Shown here: piece by piece, positions 28,554-37,003 of the stretch
Layout: every line of letters begins with the position of its first letter
Position numbering within the stretch: the stretch's first letter is position 1
From: an uncultured Roseovarius sp.
GTDB lineage: Bacteria; Pseudomonadota; Alphaproteobacteria; Rhodobacterales; Rhodobacteraceae
Direction of reading: 5' to 3'
Assembly: GCA_947496175.1 (NCBI GenBank)
Contig: CANMBU010000004.1
Location: 62,001-126,000, forward strand
DNA length: 64,000 nucleotides
Notes under the pieces: model-generated
What the model was told of the DNA's origin: nothing
Seen by the model: the letters and a program-made list of their open reading frames with translations, nothing else
Database searches by the model: none
Position numbers and translations under genes: made by a program

Positions 28554-30083
28554 TTGAAGGACCGGGCAACCAAAAGGCGCAGACGCACACGCAGCACGCG
28601 ACGCTTGGTGGAGACACCACGCGCCCCTTATGTCACGCGCGCGATTGGCCCTTTGCCGGTGCTGAGCGAAGAAGGGTTGGAGCTGATCGAGGCCAATGCG
28701 GATCGGATTCTCGCTGAGACTGGTATGGAGTTTCACGACGATCCAGAAATTCTGTCGATCTTTCAGCGGGCAGGCTGTGATGTCGACGGCGTTCGGGTTC
28801 GGTTTGATCCGGGCTTTTGTCGCAAGACCATTCAGGCCACAGCACCTGCTACATTTAATCAGCAAGCCAGGAAGCCGGATAACTCTGTGCAGATGGGAGG
28901 CAGTGCCACGGTGCTTTGCCCGTCCTGGGGGCCGCCCTTTGTGCATGATCTGGATCGCGGCCGTCGCTATGCGAGTTACGACGATTTTGTCACGCTGGTG
29001 AAGCTACACCAGACAATCCCCTGGCTGCATCATTCGGGTGGGGTGGTGTGTGAACCGGTCGACCTGCCCGCCAGCACGCGGCATCTGGATATGCTGTACG
29101 CTCATATCCGCTGGTCCGATCGGCCCTTTATGGGGGCCTTCATAGGTGAGGAACGCGCGGGCCATGCAATTGATATGGCACGGATTGTGTTTGGGGATCG
29201 GATGATGGCGGAGCCTGTGCTCTATTGCGTGTCCAACACCAACGCGCCTCTGGTCATGGATGCCAATATGTCGGGCGCTTTGAAGACGTACGCCCGTGCG
29301 GGGCAACCAGTGGCCTGCACGCCCTGGGTGTTGACCGGCGCGATGAGCCCCTGCACCGTGGCGGGAACCTTGGCGCAGGTTTTGGGCGAGGCGATGGCAG
29401 GCCTGGCGCTCGTGCAACTCGTTAACCCCGGTGCGCCCTGCCTGATGGGGTCGTTTGCCGCGACCATGTCCATGCAATCAGGCGCGCCCACTTTCGGCAC
29501 ACCAGAGGCAGGGCAGATGGTTCTGGCGGCGGGGCAGTTGGCGCGGCGGTTGGGTGTGCCGCTTCACACGGTGGGTACGCTGAGTGCCTCTAAGGTGCCA
29601 GATGCGCAAAGCCAGCAAGAGGCCACCTGGGGTCTGATGATGTCGATGTTTGCGGGTGCCAACCTCATTAACCACGCCACGGGGTGGCTGGAGGGCGGTC
29701 TGGTGACCGGGTTTGAGAAGACCATGTTGGATGCAGATCTTTGCGGCAAGCTGATGCGGTTTTTTGAGGGTATCGACCTGAGCGAAAATGCCCAAGCGAT
29801 GAGCGCCATTGCCGCAACTGGGCCGGGGCAGCATTTTCTGGGCTCGGAGCACACACAAGCCAATTTCCTGACGGCGTTGTTCCGCCCTGCGACAGCTGAC
29901 AACACGTCGTTTGAACAATGGCAGACGGCGGGTGCACAGGATGCCGGCCAGCGCGCCAATGCTCTTTGGAAGGAGCATTTGGCTGCATATGAGGACCCGG
30001 GTCTGGACCCGGTGATTGATGAAGAGTTGCAGGCTTACATGGCGAAGACCAAAGAACAGATTGGTGAGGCTGCGTATTTCTGA
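28554..30083 (+). CDS. Trimethylamine methyltransferase (MttB) superfamily protein, non-pyrrolysine, copy 2
   Basis: Second MttB-superfamily member (509 residues) and first gene of a four-gene operon. It shares blocks with the copy at 14923, such as PGAPCLMGSFAATMSMQSGAPTFGTPE and LINHATGWLEGGLVTGFEK. A TTG start at 28554 is preferred because AGGAGG lies 8 bases upstream; the first 20 residues are very basic, as in copy 1. The frame has no amber codon. Known relatives demethylate quaternary amines with a corrinoid partner; none is encoded nearby. With two demethylating dehydrogenases next, I infer that it removes the first methyl group of a trimethylated substrate. Confidence 0.9.
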   Translation: MKDRATKRRRRTRSTRRLVETPRAPYVTRAIGPLPVLSEEGLELIEANADRILAETGMEFHDDPEILSIFQRAGCDVDGVRVRFDPGFCRKTIQATAPATFNQQARKPDNSVQMGGSATVLCPSWGPPFVHDLDRGRRYASYDDFVTLVKLHQTIPWLHHSGGVVCEPVDLPASTRHLDMLYAHIRWSDRPFMGAFIGEERAGHAIDMARIVFGDRMMAEPVLYCVSNTNAPLVMDANMSGALKTYARAGQPVACTPWVLTGAMSPCTVAGTLAQVLGEAMAGLALVQLVNPGAPCLMGSFAATMSMQSGAPTFGTPEAGQMVLAAGQLARRLGVPLHTVGTLSASKVPDAQSQQEATWGLMMSMFAGANLINHATGWLEGGLVTGFEKTMLDADLCGKLMRFFEGIDLSENAQAMSAIAATGPGQHFLGSEHTQANFLTALFRPATADNTSFEQWQTAGAQDAGQRANALWKEHLAAYEDPGLDPVIDEELQAYMAKTKEQIGEAAYF

Positions 30084-30098
30084 TGCTTACAGGCAGTG

Positions 30099-30144
30099 CA
30101 AATTTCTTTGAAGAAATTTGGCAAGAAAATTCGGATTTTCTTGC
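30099..30144. repeat. Two adjacent perfect palindromes in the operon spacer
   Basis: CAAATTTCTT-tg-AAGAAATTTG (30099-30120) is followed without a gap by GCAAGAAAAT-tcgg-ATTTTCTTGC (30121-30144). They fill most of the 78-bp gap between the MttB-like gene and the first dehydrogenase and would fold into two stacked RNA hairpins. Confidence 0.75.
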
Positions 30145-30161
30145 GCCCTTGGGTGATGTGC

Positions 30162-32531
30162 ATGCCTGAGGTGGTTGTCGTTGGTGGCGGAGTCAACGGG
30201 TTGAGCCTGGCCTATCATCTGGCAAGGCGCGGTGTGCAAGACGTGCTGCTGCTGGAACGCAATAGCCTGACCTCGGGCACAAGCTGGCATGCCGCAGGCA
30301 TCGTGGGACCGTTGCGGGCGACGCCGAATATGACGCGACTGGCGATGGAAGCGCTGACGCTTTTTCCGGCGCTTGAGGATGAAACCGGAATGGCCACCGG
30401 CTATCGCCGCACCGGCGGCTACTGGCTGGCACGGGCCCCGGAGCGTATGGATGAATTGCACCGCATAGCAGCGCTTGGGCAGACGGTGGGTTTGTCACCT
30501 CAGATCATTGCTCCGGACGAGGTTGATGTGCCTGGGCTGGCGCTGGACCAGCATGCGGGGGCTTTGGCGGTGCCGGAGGATGCCAATGTGAATCCTGTGG
30601 ACCTGTGCATGGCCTATGCCAGGGCCGCCAAGGCGCGGGGTGTGGACATTCGCGAAGGCGTCGGTGTCACCGGTATTGAAACCAATGAAGATCGTGTGAA
30701 AGCTGTGCGGCTCACGGATGGCACGGTGATCAACGCGGCGAAGGTCGCCATCTGCGCCGGGGCGTGGTCCAAGCCACTTGCTGCCAGTGCGGGTTTACAT
30801 CTGCCACTGCAAGCGGTGGAGCATATGTATGTGGTGACAGAGCCTATGCCGGATTTGCCCGATCCTTTTCCGGTCATCCGCGATCTGGATACAGGCATTT
30901 ACATCAAGGGCGATGCAGGCAAGCTGATCATTGGCGGGTTTGAGCCGCATGCCAAATGCTGGGATGCGTTTGGACCGGAGGGGGACCGGCCGTTTCTGGA
31001 ACTGGCGGAGGATTGGGATCAGTTCGGGCCCTTTATGAATGCGGCTTTGGATCTGATGCCGGGGTTGGAGCGGGTTGGTGTCCAACATTTTATGAACGGC
31101 CCTGAGAGCTTTACCCATGACACACGCCCCTTGATCGGACCTGCACCGGAGGTCGATGGGTTATATGTTGCCGCCGGGATGAACTCGGTCGGGGTTATGT
31201 CGTCAGCCGGAGTGGGGCGGTTGCTGTCGGGATGGATGCTGGATGGCATGCCAGAGTGGGATGCGTGGGAAGTGGACGTGGCGCGGGCGGATCCGGAGGC
31301 TGCCAAACAGGGCCATATGTCGGCGCGAATGGAAGAAGCGGTGTGCGATCTCTTTGCCCTTCACTGGCCATACAAACAGCCGCAGGCGGGGCGCGGTCTG
31401 CGTTGCTCGGCATTGCATGACCGATGGGCAGCGCACGGCGCGGTCTTTGGCCTGATTGCAGGGTGGGAACGGGGGCTTTGGTACGCGCGGGGCACTGCAG
31501 AACGTGATCTGCCCTATTCGGTCACCGCGCAGCCTTGGTGGGATATTGCAGCCCGCGAGGCGGCGGAGATGGCAGAGGGCGCGGTGTTGCTCGATCTGTC
31601 GCCCTTCACCAAGGTTGAGATCACTGGCCCCGGTGCCTTGGGCTTTCTCAACAGGCAAGTGGCGGCACAGATGGATGTGCGGCCTGGCAAAGCGGTCTAC
31701 ACCCCTCTCCTGAACGATAGGGGCGGAATAGAGGCGGATGTGACCATCACGCGGCTTGCGCCAGATCTTTTCCGGCTGGTCTCGGGGGCGTCCACGCGGT
31801 GGCGCGACATGGCGCTCTTGCGGGCGCGTGCGTTGGGGTTTGATGTGCAAATCACAGATCAAACCGAAACCGAGGCGGTCATTGGCGTTATGGGGGCAGA
31901 CGCTCGGTGCGTGCTCGCAGAGGTGTCAGATACCGATTGGCAGGGTTTTGGCTTTGGCACATCGCAAGAGGTTGCGATCTTTGGCGTGCCTTGCCGCGCA
32001 ACACGTCTCAGCTTTGTCGGCGAGCTGGGATGGGAGCTGTCGATACCAGTTGGCAAAGCAAGTGTGGTCTTTGATGCGCTGATCGAGGCAGGCGCCAAAC
32101 CCATGGGGCATTATGCGCTGGATGGCTGTCGAATTGAAAAAGGCTTCAAACACTGGGGCCACGATCTTGGCCCGGAGATCACACCAATAGAGGCAGGTCT
32201 GGGGTTCACGATTGACTGGTCGACGGACTTCATCGGTAAGGCGGCTCTCGAAAGACAAAAGGACGAAGGTGTGACCCGGCACCTGGCTTTGTTCCAGGTC
32301 GACGGAGAGCCACTTCTTTTGCATGACGAACCGATCTGGAGCGCCGGGCGCGTTGTTGGACTGACCACATCAGGGGCGCGGGGGCCGCGCACCGGGCTGG
32401 ACTTGTGCTTTGGTATGATTGACGCGGCAGCAGAGGGCGCGTTTGAGATTGAAGTTGCAGGCCAACGCTATCCGGCAAAGCGGCTCAGGCGCCCTCCATA
32501 TGACCCGGATGGCAAAAGGATGCGGGCATGA
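30162..32531 (+). CDS. Dimethylglycine/sarcosine dehydrogenase family protein with GcvT domain, copy 1
   Basis: Fusion of an N-terminal FAD oxidoreductase (GGGVNGLSLAYHLARRG at residues 8-24) and a C-terminal aminomethyltransferase (GcvT) half from about residue 460 (VLLDLSPFTKVEITGPGALGFLNRQ), 789 residues in all. Such enzymes oxidise N-methyl groups and pass the C1 unit to tetrahydrofolate as 5,10-methylene-THF. GTSWHAAGIVG contains the His that carries covalent FAD in dimethylglycine dehydrogenase. The start is uncertain between ATG 30156 and 30162; both lie beyond the spacer palindromes. It overlaps the next gene by 4 bp. Its precise amine substrate is not known. Confidence 0.9.
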   Translation: MPEVVVVGGGVNGLSLAYHLARRGVQDVLLLERNSLTSGTSWHAAGIVGPLRATPNMTRLAMEALTLFPALEDETGMATGYRRTGGYWLARAPERMDELHRIAALGQTVGLSPQIIAPDEVDVPGLALDQHAGALAVPEDANVNPVDLCMAYARAAKARGVDIREGVGVTGIETNEDRVKAVRLTDGTVINAAKVAICAGAWSKPLAASAGLHLPLQAVEHMYVVTEPMPDLPDPFPVIRDLDTGIYIKGDAGKLIIGGFEPHAKCWDAFGPEGDRPFLELAEDWDQFGPFMNAALDLMPGLERVGVQHFMNGPESFTHDTRPLIGPAPEVDGLYVAAGMNSVGVMSSAGVGRLLSGWMLDGMPEWDAWEVDVARADPEAAKQGHMSARMEEAVCDLFALHWPYKQPQAGRGLRCSALHDRWAAHGAVFGLIAGWERGLWYARGTAERDLPYSVTAQPWWDIAAREAAEMAEGAVLLDLSPFTKVEITGPGALGFLNRQVAAQMDVRPGKAVYTPLLNDRGGIEADVTITRLAPDLFRLVSGASTRWRDMALLRARALGFDVQITDQTETEAVIGVMGADARCVLAEVSDTDWQGFGFGTSQEVAIFGVPCRATRLSFVGELGWELSIPVGKASVVFDALIEAGAKPMGHYALDGCRIEKGFKHWGHDLGPEITPIEAGLGFTIDWSTDFIGKAALERQKDEGVTRHLALFQVDGEPLLLHDEPIWSAGRVVGLTTSGARGPRTGLDLCFGMIDAAAEGAFEIEVAGQRYPAKRLRRPPYDPDGKRMRA

Positions 32532-34927
32532 GTGACGCGCAGGTGATCATCATTGGCGGCGGGGTGATGGGGTGTTCGCTGCTCTACCATCTGGTCAAGG
32601 AAGGCTGGCGCGATGTGCTTCTCTTAGAGAAGAACGACCTCACGCATGGCTCCACCTGGCATGCGGCGGGGCTGTGCACCCATTTTGCCCATAGCCCGAC
32701 CATTCAGGAACTTCGCGCCACGTCTGTGCGGTTGTACCGTGACATCCTGCCTGAAGAGACCGGGCAGTCCTGTGGCTTTCATTCTTCTGGGGCCATGCGC
32801 ATCACACGCAGCTCCGACCGTATGGATGAGTTTCGCCATGTGGCCGGTCTGTCGGCGTTCACGGGCTATCCTTTGGAGATCGTTGCGCCAGAGCGCATTG
32901 CAGAACTGCACCCGCTGGCACGGCTCGATGGGCTGATTGGCGGGATTTATGAGCCTGATGACGGGCATGTGGACCCGAGCCTTGCCACCAATGCGATGGC
33001 GCAGGTGGCGGTTCAGGGTGGCGCGACGATCAAACGGTACTGCCCGGTGCGCGCGATCCGGCGGGAAGACGGGCTTTGGGTTGTGGAGACCGAGAAAGGC
33101 GTCTACCGCGCCGAACATCTGGTGAATGCGGCGGGCACATGGGGTTTTGAGATTGGCCGGATGATGGGCGTCAACGTGCCCTCGGTGCCGGTGCTGCATC
33201 AGTATCTCGTGACGGATACGGTCGGGAGTGTTGCGGACAGACAAGCGCGAGGCCTGCCCGAGCTGCCGATGATCCGAGATCCTGAGGAAAGCTGGTATGT
33301 GCGGCAGGAACGCGATGGGTTGATCCTTGGGCCCTATGAGCGGGAGGCACAGGTCTGGTCGCCCGATGGTGTGCCTGAGGACTTTGGTGCGGACCTCATG
33401 CCGCCTGATCTGGATCGGGTGGAACATATTATTGAGGCGGCGATGGCGCGGATACCTGCGCTGGGTGAGGGTGGTGTGAAAACTGTTATCAACGGGCCGA
33501 TCACCTTTAGCCCGGATGCCAATCCGCTGATTGGTCCCGCACATGGAGTAAAAAACGCCTGGCTTCTGACCGGATCGTCGATGGGCGTCATGGAAGGTGG
33601 TGGCGCGGGCAAATTTCTGGCCCATTGGATGACCCACGGTGCGCCGCCGATGGATGCTCTGGCCGTGGATCCCCGTCGGTTTGGGCAATGGGCGGACCGT
33701 GAGTACCGGATTGCAAAGGCGGTGGAGTGTTTCGGGCTTCAATTTGGGGTGCATTACCCGCATGAGGAGCGCCCTGCGGGACGCGGCCTGCGCAAATCCC
33801 CTCTGCACGATCTGATGGTTGCGCGCGGGGCCGTAATGGGGGCCGCCTATGGCTGGGAACGGCCCAACTGGTTTTCGGATGTGCAGGCGGTTGCGGCCAA
33901 TGAGACGTTTCGCCGGGCCAACTGGTTTACGCCAGTAGCACAAGAGTGCAAGGCGGTGGCGGACCGGGTGGCACTGGCCGATCTGTCGGTGTTTTCCAAA
34001 TTTGAGGTCACCGGGCCGGATGCGGTGGCTTTTCTGGGTCAGCTTGGGGCCAACCGCGCGCCCAAGCCCGGGCGCGTTGGACTGACCCATGTTTTGACCC
34101 CGGCGGGCGGCGTTGCGGCGGAATTTTCCGTGGCCATGCTCAGTGAGACTTGCGCCTATCTGACCTCGGCGGCGGCAGCAGAGGAGATGGATGTCGATCT
34201 GCTGTGCGCCCGGGCCAGAGGGGTGGATGTTAAAATCGTCAACCGGACAGAGGATTTGGCGGTTATTGGTCTCATGGGACCAAAATCGCGGGATGTGCTG
34301 GCGGCGCTGACAGATGACGATCTTGGCACGTGGCTGAGCGTGCGCGAGATCACTGTGGCGGGTGTGCCGGTGCGGGCGCTGCGCGTGTCTTATGTCGGCG
34401 AGCTTGGGTGGGAGCTGCATGTTGCGCGCGACCATGCGAGGGCTCTGTTCGAGGCTCTGGAAACAGCGGGTCAACCACATGGCATTGGCCTCTATGGCGC
34501 TTATGCCGCCAATGCGATGCGGCTTGAGAAGGGCTATCGCAGCTGGGGCAGTGACCTGACGACCGAGCGCAGCCCGCTGGAGGCGGGGCTGGGATATCTG
34601 GTGCGCCCTGCGGGGCGCGACTTTGTGGGCCGTGACGCCATGCTGGCACGGCAGGAAGCTGCACCTTGGGACATGGTTCTGCTTGAGATTGAGGCCGGCG
34701 ACGTGGATCCGTTTTACGCCCATAGCCTGTGGCAAGGCGTGCGCAGTGTCGGCGTTGTGACCTCAGGCGCCTATGGCCACCGCACCGGCATGGTTCTGGC
34801 GCTGGCTTATCTGCGCGATGCATCGGCACGTGACGGATTGTGCGTAGAGATTCTAGGCCAACGGCGGCTGGCCCGTATTCTGGACCTTGCGCCCTATGAC
34901 CCTGACAATGAAAGGATGAAGCAATGA
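32528..34927 (+). CDS. Dimethylglycine/sarcosine dehydrogenase family protein with GcvT domain, copy 2
   Basis: Paralogue of the preceding gene, 799 residues with the same two-part design: FAD domain (IIIGGGVMGCSLLYHLVKEG near residue 7; GSTWHAAGLCTHF with the flavinylation His) and GcvT half starting around VALADLSVFSKFEVTGPDAVAFLG. The folate-binding type block YVGELGWELHV is present. The start overlaps the previous stop and its stop overlaps the aminotransferase start, both by ATGA. The two copies differ widely, so they probably act on successive intermediates (dimethyl then monomethyl amine) rather than being redundant. Confidence 0.9.
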   Translation: MSDAQVIIIGGGVMGCSLLYHLVKEGWRDVLLLEKNDLTHGSTWHAAGLCTHFAHSPTIQELRATSVRLYRDILPEETGQSCGFHSSGAMRITRSSDRMDEFRHVAGLSAFTGYPLEIVAPERIAELHPLARLDGLIGGIYEPDDGHVDPSLATNAMAQVAVQGGATIKRYCPVRAIRREDGLWVVETEKGVYRAEHLVNAAGTWGFEIGRMMGVNVPSVPVLHQYLVTDTVGSVADRQARGLPELPMIRDPEESWYVRQERDGLILGPYEREAQVWSPDGVPEDFGADLMPPDLDRVEHIIEAAMARIPALGEGGVKTVINGPITFSPDANPLIGPAHGVKNAWLLTGSSMGVMEGGGAGKFLAHWMTHGAPPMDALAVDPRRFGQWADREYRIAKAVECFGLQFGVHYPHEERPAGRGLRKSPLHDLMVARGAVMGAAYGWERPNWFSDVQAVAANETFRRANWFTPVAQECKAVADRVALADLSVFSKFEVTGPDAVAFLGQLGANRAPKPGRVGLTHVLTPAGGVAAEFSVAMLSETCAYLTSAAAAEEMDVDLLCARARGVDVKIVNRTEDLAVIGLMGPKSRDVLAALTDDDLGTWLSVREITVAGVPVRALRVSYVGELGWELHVARDHARALFEALETAGQPHGIGLYGAYAANAMRLEKGYRSWGSDLTTERSPLEAGLGYLVRPAGRDFVGRDAMLARQEAAPWDMVLLEIEAGDVDPFYAHSLWQGVRSVGVVTSGAYGHRTGMVLALAYLRDASARDGLCVEILGQRRLARILDLAPYDPDNERMKQ

Positions 34928-36225
34928 TCAAAACCGAATGGTCGATTGAGGCCACCGCCGCGCGGAGGGCGCAATATTATGCTGCTTCGCAGTCAAAATT
35001 CGTCCCCTTCAAAGAGCCGATGGTCTTTAAGCGCGGGTCGATGCAGTACCTCTGGGATGCAGAGGATCGCAAATATATCGACCTGCTGGGTATGAATGTG
35101 TGCATCTCGGTGGGCCATTCGCACCCTGATGTGGTCAAAGCGGCAACCGAGCAGGCGCAGACGCTGACACATTGCACCACGATGTTCTATCACCCCACAC
35201 CCGCCCATCTGGCCGAAGAGCTGGCGGCAACCATGCCCCAGGGGGAAGACTGGGTGGTGCATTTCACCAATTCAGGGGCTGAGGCCATTGATCTGGCGAT
35301 GACCATGGCGCGGACCTACACGGGTAATCTCGATTTGCTGGCGCTGCGCACGTCCTACCATGGGCCTACAGCGGCGGCGCAGTCCGTTACGGGCATTGCC
35401 GGCTGGCGGCATCCGGGCATGCCGGGGCATGTGGCGTTTGTGCCCGAGCCGAACCAGTACCGCGGGATTTTTGGCGAGAATGCGGGGGCTGATCCGTATC
35501 TCGATGAGACTGAGCGCGCGATTGCCACCGCGACGACTGGCCAGGTCGCGGGCATGCTTGTGGAAAGCGTGCAGGGGTATGGGGGGATCATCGAGATGCC
35601 CAAGGGATATATGTCAGGGGCCGCCGAACGTGTGCGCGCGGCGGGTGGGCTCTATATTGCGGACGAGGTGCAGTCGGGCTTTGGTCGCACGGGCGACCAC
35701 ATGTGGGGTTTTGAGGCGGACGGTGTTGTGCCGGACATCGTGGTGATGGCCAAAGGAATTGGCAATGGCTTCCCACTGGGTGCTGTTGTGGCGAAGAAGG
35801 CTGTTGCCGCACCGATGGCTGAGAAATTCATGTTCCACACCTATGGGGCCAATCCCACAAGCTGTGCGGCGGGCCGGGCTGTGCTTGAGGTGATATGGCG
35901 TGACAAGGTGCAGGAGAATGCGCGGGAGGTGGGCGCGGCGCTTCTGGAGCGGCTTCACGGGTTGAAAGACAAACATGCCGTCATCGGGGACGTGCGCGGC
36001 CGGGGCTTGATGCTGGCCATTGAGATGGTGAAGGACCGCAAGACCAAGGAACCCGATGAGGATGTCACAGCGGCGGTGTTTGAAAAGACCCGCGACGCCG
36101 GGCTGATCCTGTCAAAATCCGGGCCGCACCGGTCCTGCCTGCGCATGGTGCCGCCGATGTGTTTGTCGTTGCAGGATGTCGATCAGGTGGCCGAAGGGCT
36201 GGATGCGGCGTTTTCGGCGGTGTGA
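34924..36225 (+). CDS. Class III aminotransferase (AGXT2-like)
   Basis: PLP-dependent omega-aminotransferase of 433 residues, most like alanine-glyoxylate aminotransferase 2, which also handles beta-alanine, beta-aminoisobutyrate and related amines. The PLP Lys is about residue 277 in DIVVMAKGIGNGFPLGAVV; IADEVQSGFGRTG precedes it, and VHFTNSGAEAIDLAM binds the phosphate. It is the last gene of the four-gene operon and overlaps the second dehydrogenase by 4 bp. I infer that it removes the amino group once all N-methyl groups are gone. Confidence 0.94.
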   Translation: MIKTEWSIEATAARRAQYYAASQSKFVPFKEPMVFKRGSMQYLWDAEDRKYIDLLGMNVCISVGHSHPDVVKAATEQAQTLTHCTTMFYHPTPAHLAEELAATMPQGEDWVVHFTNSGAEAIDLAMTMARTYTGNLDLLALRTSYHGPTAAAQSVTGIAGWRHPGMPGHVAFVPEPNQYRGIFGENAGADPYLDETERAIATATTGQVAGMLVESVQGYGGIIEMPKGYMSGAAERVRAAGGLYIADEVQSGFGRTGDHMWGFEADGVVPDIVVMAKGIGNGFPLGAVVAKKAVAAPMAEKFMFHTYGANPTSCAAGRAVLEVIWRDKVQENAREVGAALLERLHGLKDKHAVIGDVRGRGLMLAIEMVKDRKTKEPDEDVTAAVFEKTRDAGLILSKSGPHRSCLRMVPPMCLSLQDVDQVAEGLDAAFSAV

Positions 36226-36519
36226 GGGACGGCTGCTCTGCGGACTTTGCTGCCATATCCAATCGGAGTGTGAAGACGCGCGATGGCCAGACCGCGGGGT
36301 GGCGACCTGCCATTGGTTCAGGTCACTTTATGGCAGCCAATTCTGCAAATTCGCTGATCTCAGCGCCCACGTGGACCAATCGCCAGCCCGGGGGGCGGTC
36401 TGGCGATCGCGCGGCGGCGCTACGCGCCTTGATTCCGCGCGAGAGGAGTCTTCTTGGGCTCAAACCCGACTTTGCCAAGTTGTGCCAAGAAAGGTCACAA
36501 AGATCAGTCAAACCGCCCC
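36226..36519. other. Intergenic region after the aminotransferase, no gene supported
   Basis: About 290 bp without a convincing gene. Open frames crossing it on both strands lack ribosome sites and family character, and the plus-strand frames start inside the aminotransferase. The text looks like decayed or low-constraint sequence. Its right edge meets the terminator of the tiny minus-strand unit. Confidence 0.5.
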
Positions 36520-36551
36520 TCCAAATGAAAGGGGGCCGTTGGTTCGGCCCC
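36520..36551 (-). terminator. Terminator of the tiny minus-strand unit
   Basis: On the minus strand GGGGCCG-aaccaa-CGGCCCC is followed by CTTTCATTT, about 43 bases after the second small stop. The T-run is interrupted, so strength is uncertain. Confidence 0.6.
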
Positions 36552-36593
36552 TCAGTCAGTCCTGCCGTGTGTGCGTGATTGTCAGTTTTGCTT

Positions 36594-36710
36594 TCAGAGG
36601 CGCGCATGAGAAAGGCGGGTGTCTGTTATGCAACTTGGATGGGTCAATGATGCGGCGGAAGATACAAGCGCGATACAAAATACAAACAAGAACAAAGCCA
36701 TAAAGATCAT
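36594..36710 (-). CDS. Putative 38-residue single-span membrane protein
   Basis: A small open frame beginning MIFMALFLFVFCIALVSSAA, one clear hydrophobic helix, with a polar tail rich in His, Arg and Ser. Its ATG overlaps the stop of the preceding 21-codon frame as TGATG, an arrangement usual for translational coupling. I do not recognise a family. Support comes from the surrounding signals: a promoter at 36797-36826, a ribosome site before the first frame and a terminator after this one. It could also be a non-coding RNA. Confidence 0.4.
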   Translation of the reverse strand: MIFMALFLFVFCIALVSSAASLTHPSCITDTRLSHARL

Positions 36711-36775
36711 CACCTGCATATGTCGGGAAGATGAGTGAAGCAGTCGCAAGGCTTTGAAAGCTCCAGCGCGGTCAT
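36710..36775 (-). CDS. Putative 21-residue leader peptide
   Basis: MTALELSKPCDCFTHLPDIC plus Arg, 21 residues with three Cys. A strong GGGAGG ribosome site lies 5 bases before the ATG, and a good promoter lies just upstream. It is coupled to the 38-residue frame. The Cys content recalls Cys-sensing leader peptides, but that is speculation; nothing larger follows on this strand. Confidence 0.4.
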   Translation of the reverse strand: MTALELSKPCDCFTHLPDICR

Positions 36776-36796
36776 ATGATCCTCCCACGTTCATTT

Positions 36797-36826
36797 TGTA
36801 TAGGCGAAGTGATTCGAAGCGGTCAA
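36797..36826 (-). promoter_or_regulatory. Sigma-70 type promoter for the tiny unit
   Basis: On the minus strand TTGACC (36826-36821) and TATACA (36802-36797) are 18 bp apart. Transcription would start about 36790, 15 bases before the 21-codon frame. Confidence 0.65.
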
Positions 36827-37003
36827 TAGAAACCGATTTGCGAGGTGTGAATTCGGTGCTCGACCCAGGGCTTTCATCGTTCTGCCAGGCCGTGCGAGGT
36901 TTGCACGCTTGCATCGCCGCGCGCGGCATTCCGGCGCGTTCGGCGAAATTGCTTGAGGCGGGTGCTGTGCGCGGCTAAGTCCATCCGTCAAAGGAGATCG
37001 GGC

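Noticed and set aside
32624..34735. A 703-codon open frame on the minus strand
   Set aside because: It is fully antisense to the second dimethylglycine-dehydrogenase-like gene, has no family character, and arises from high-GC third positions.
36159..36703. Two plus-strand frames of 139 and 175 codons
   Set aside because: Both begin inside the aminotransferase gene in other frames, lack ribosome sites, and run antisense to the tiny minus-strand unit.
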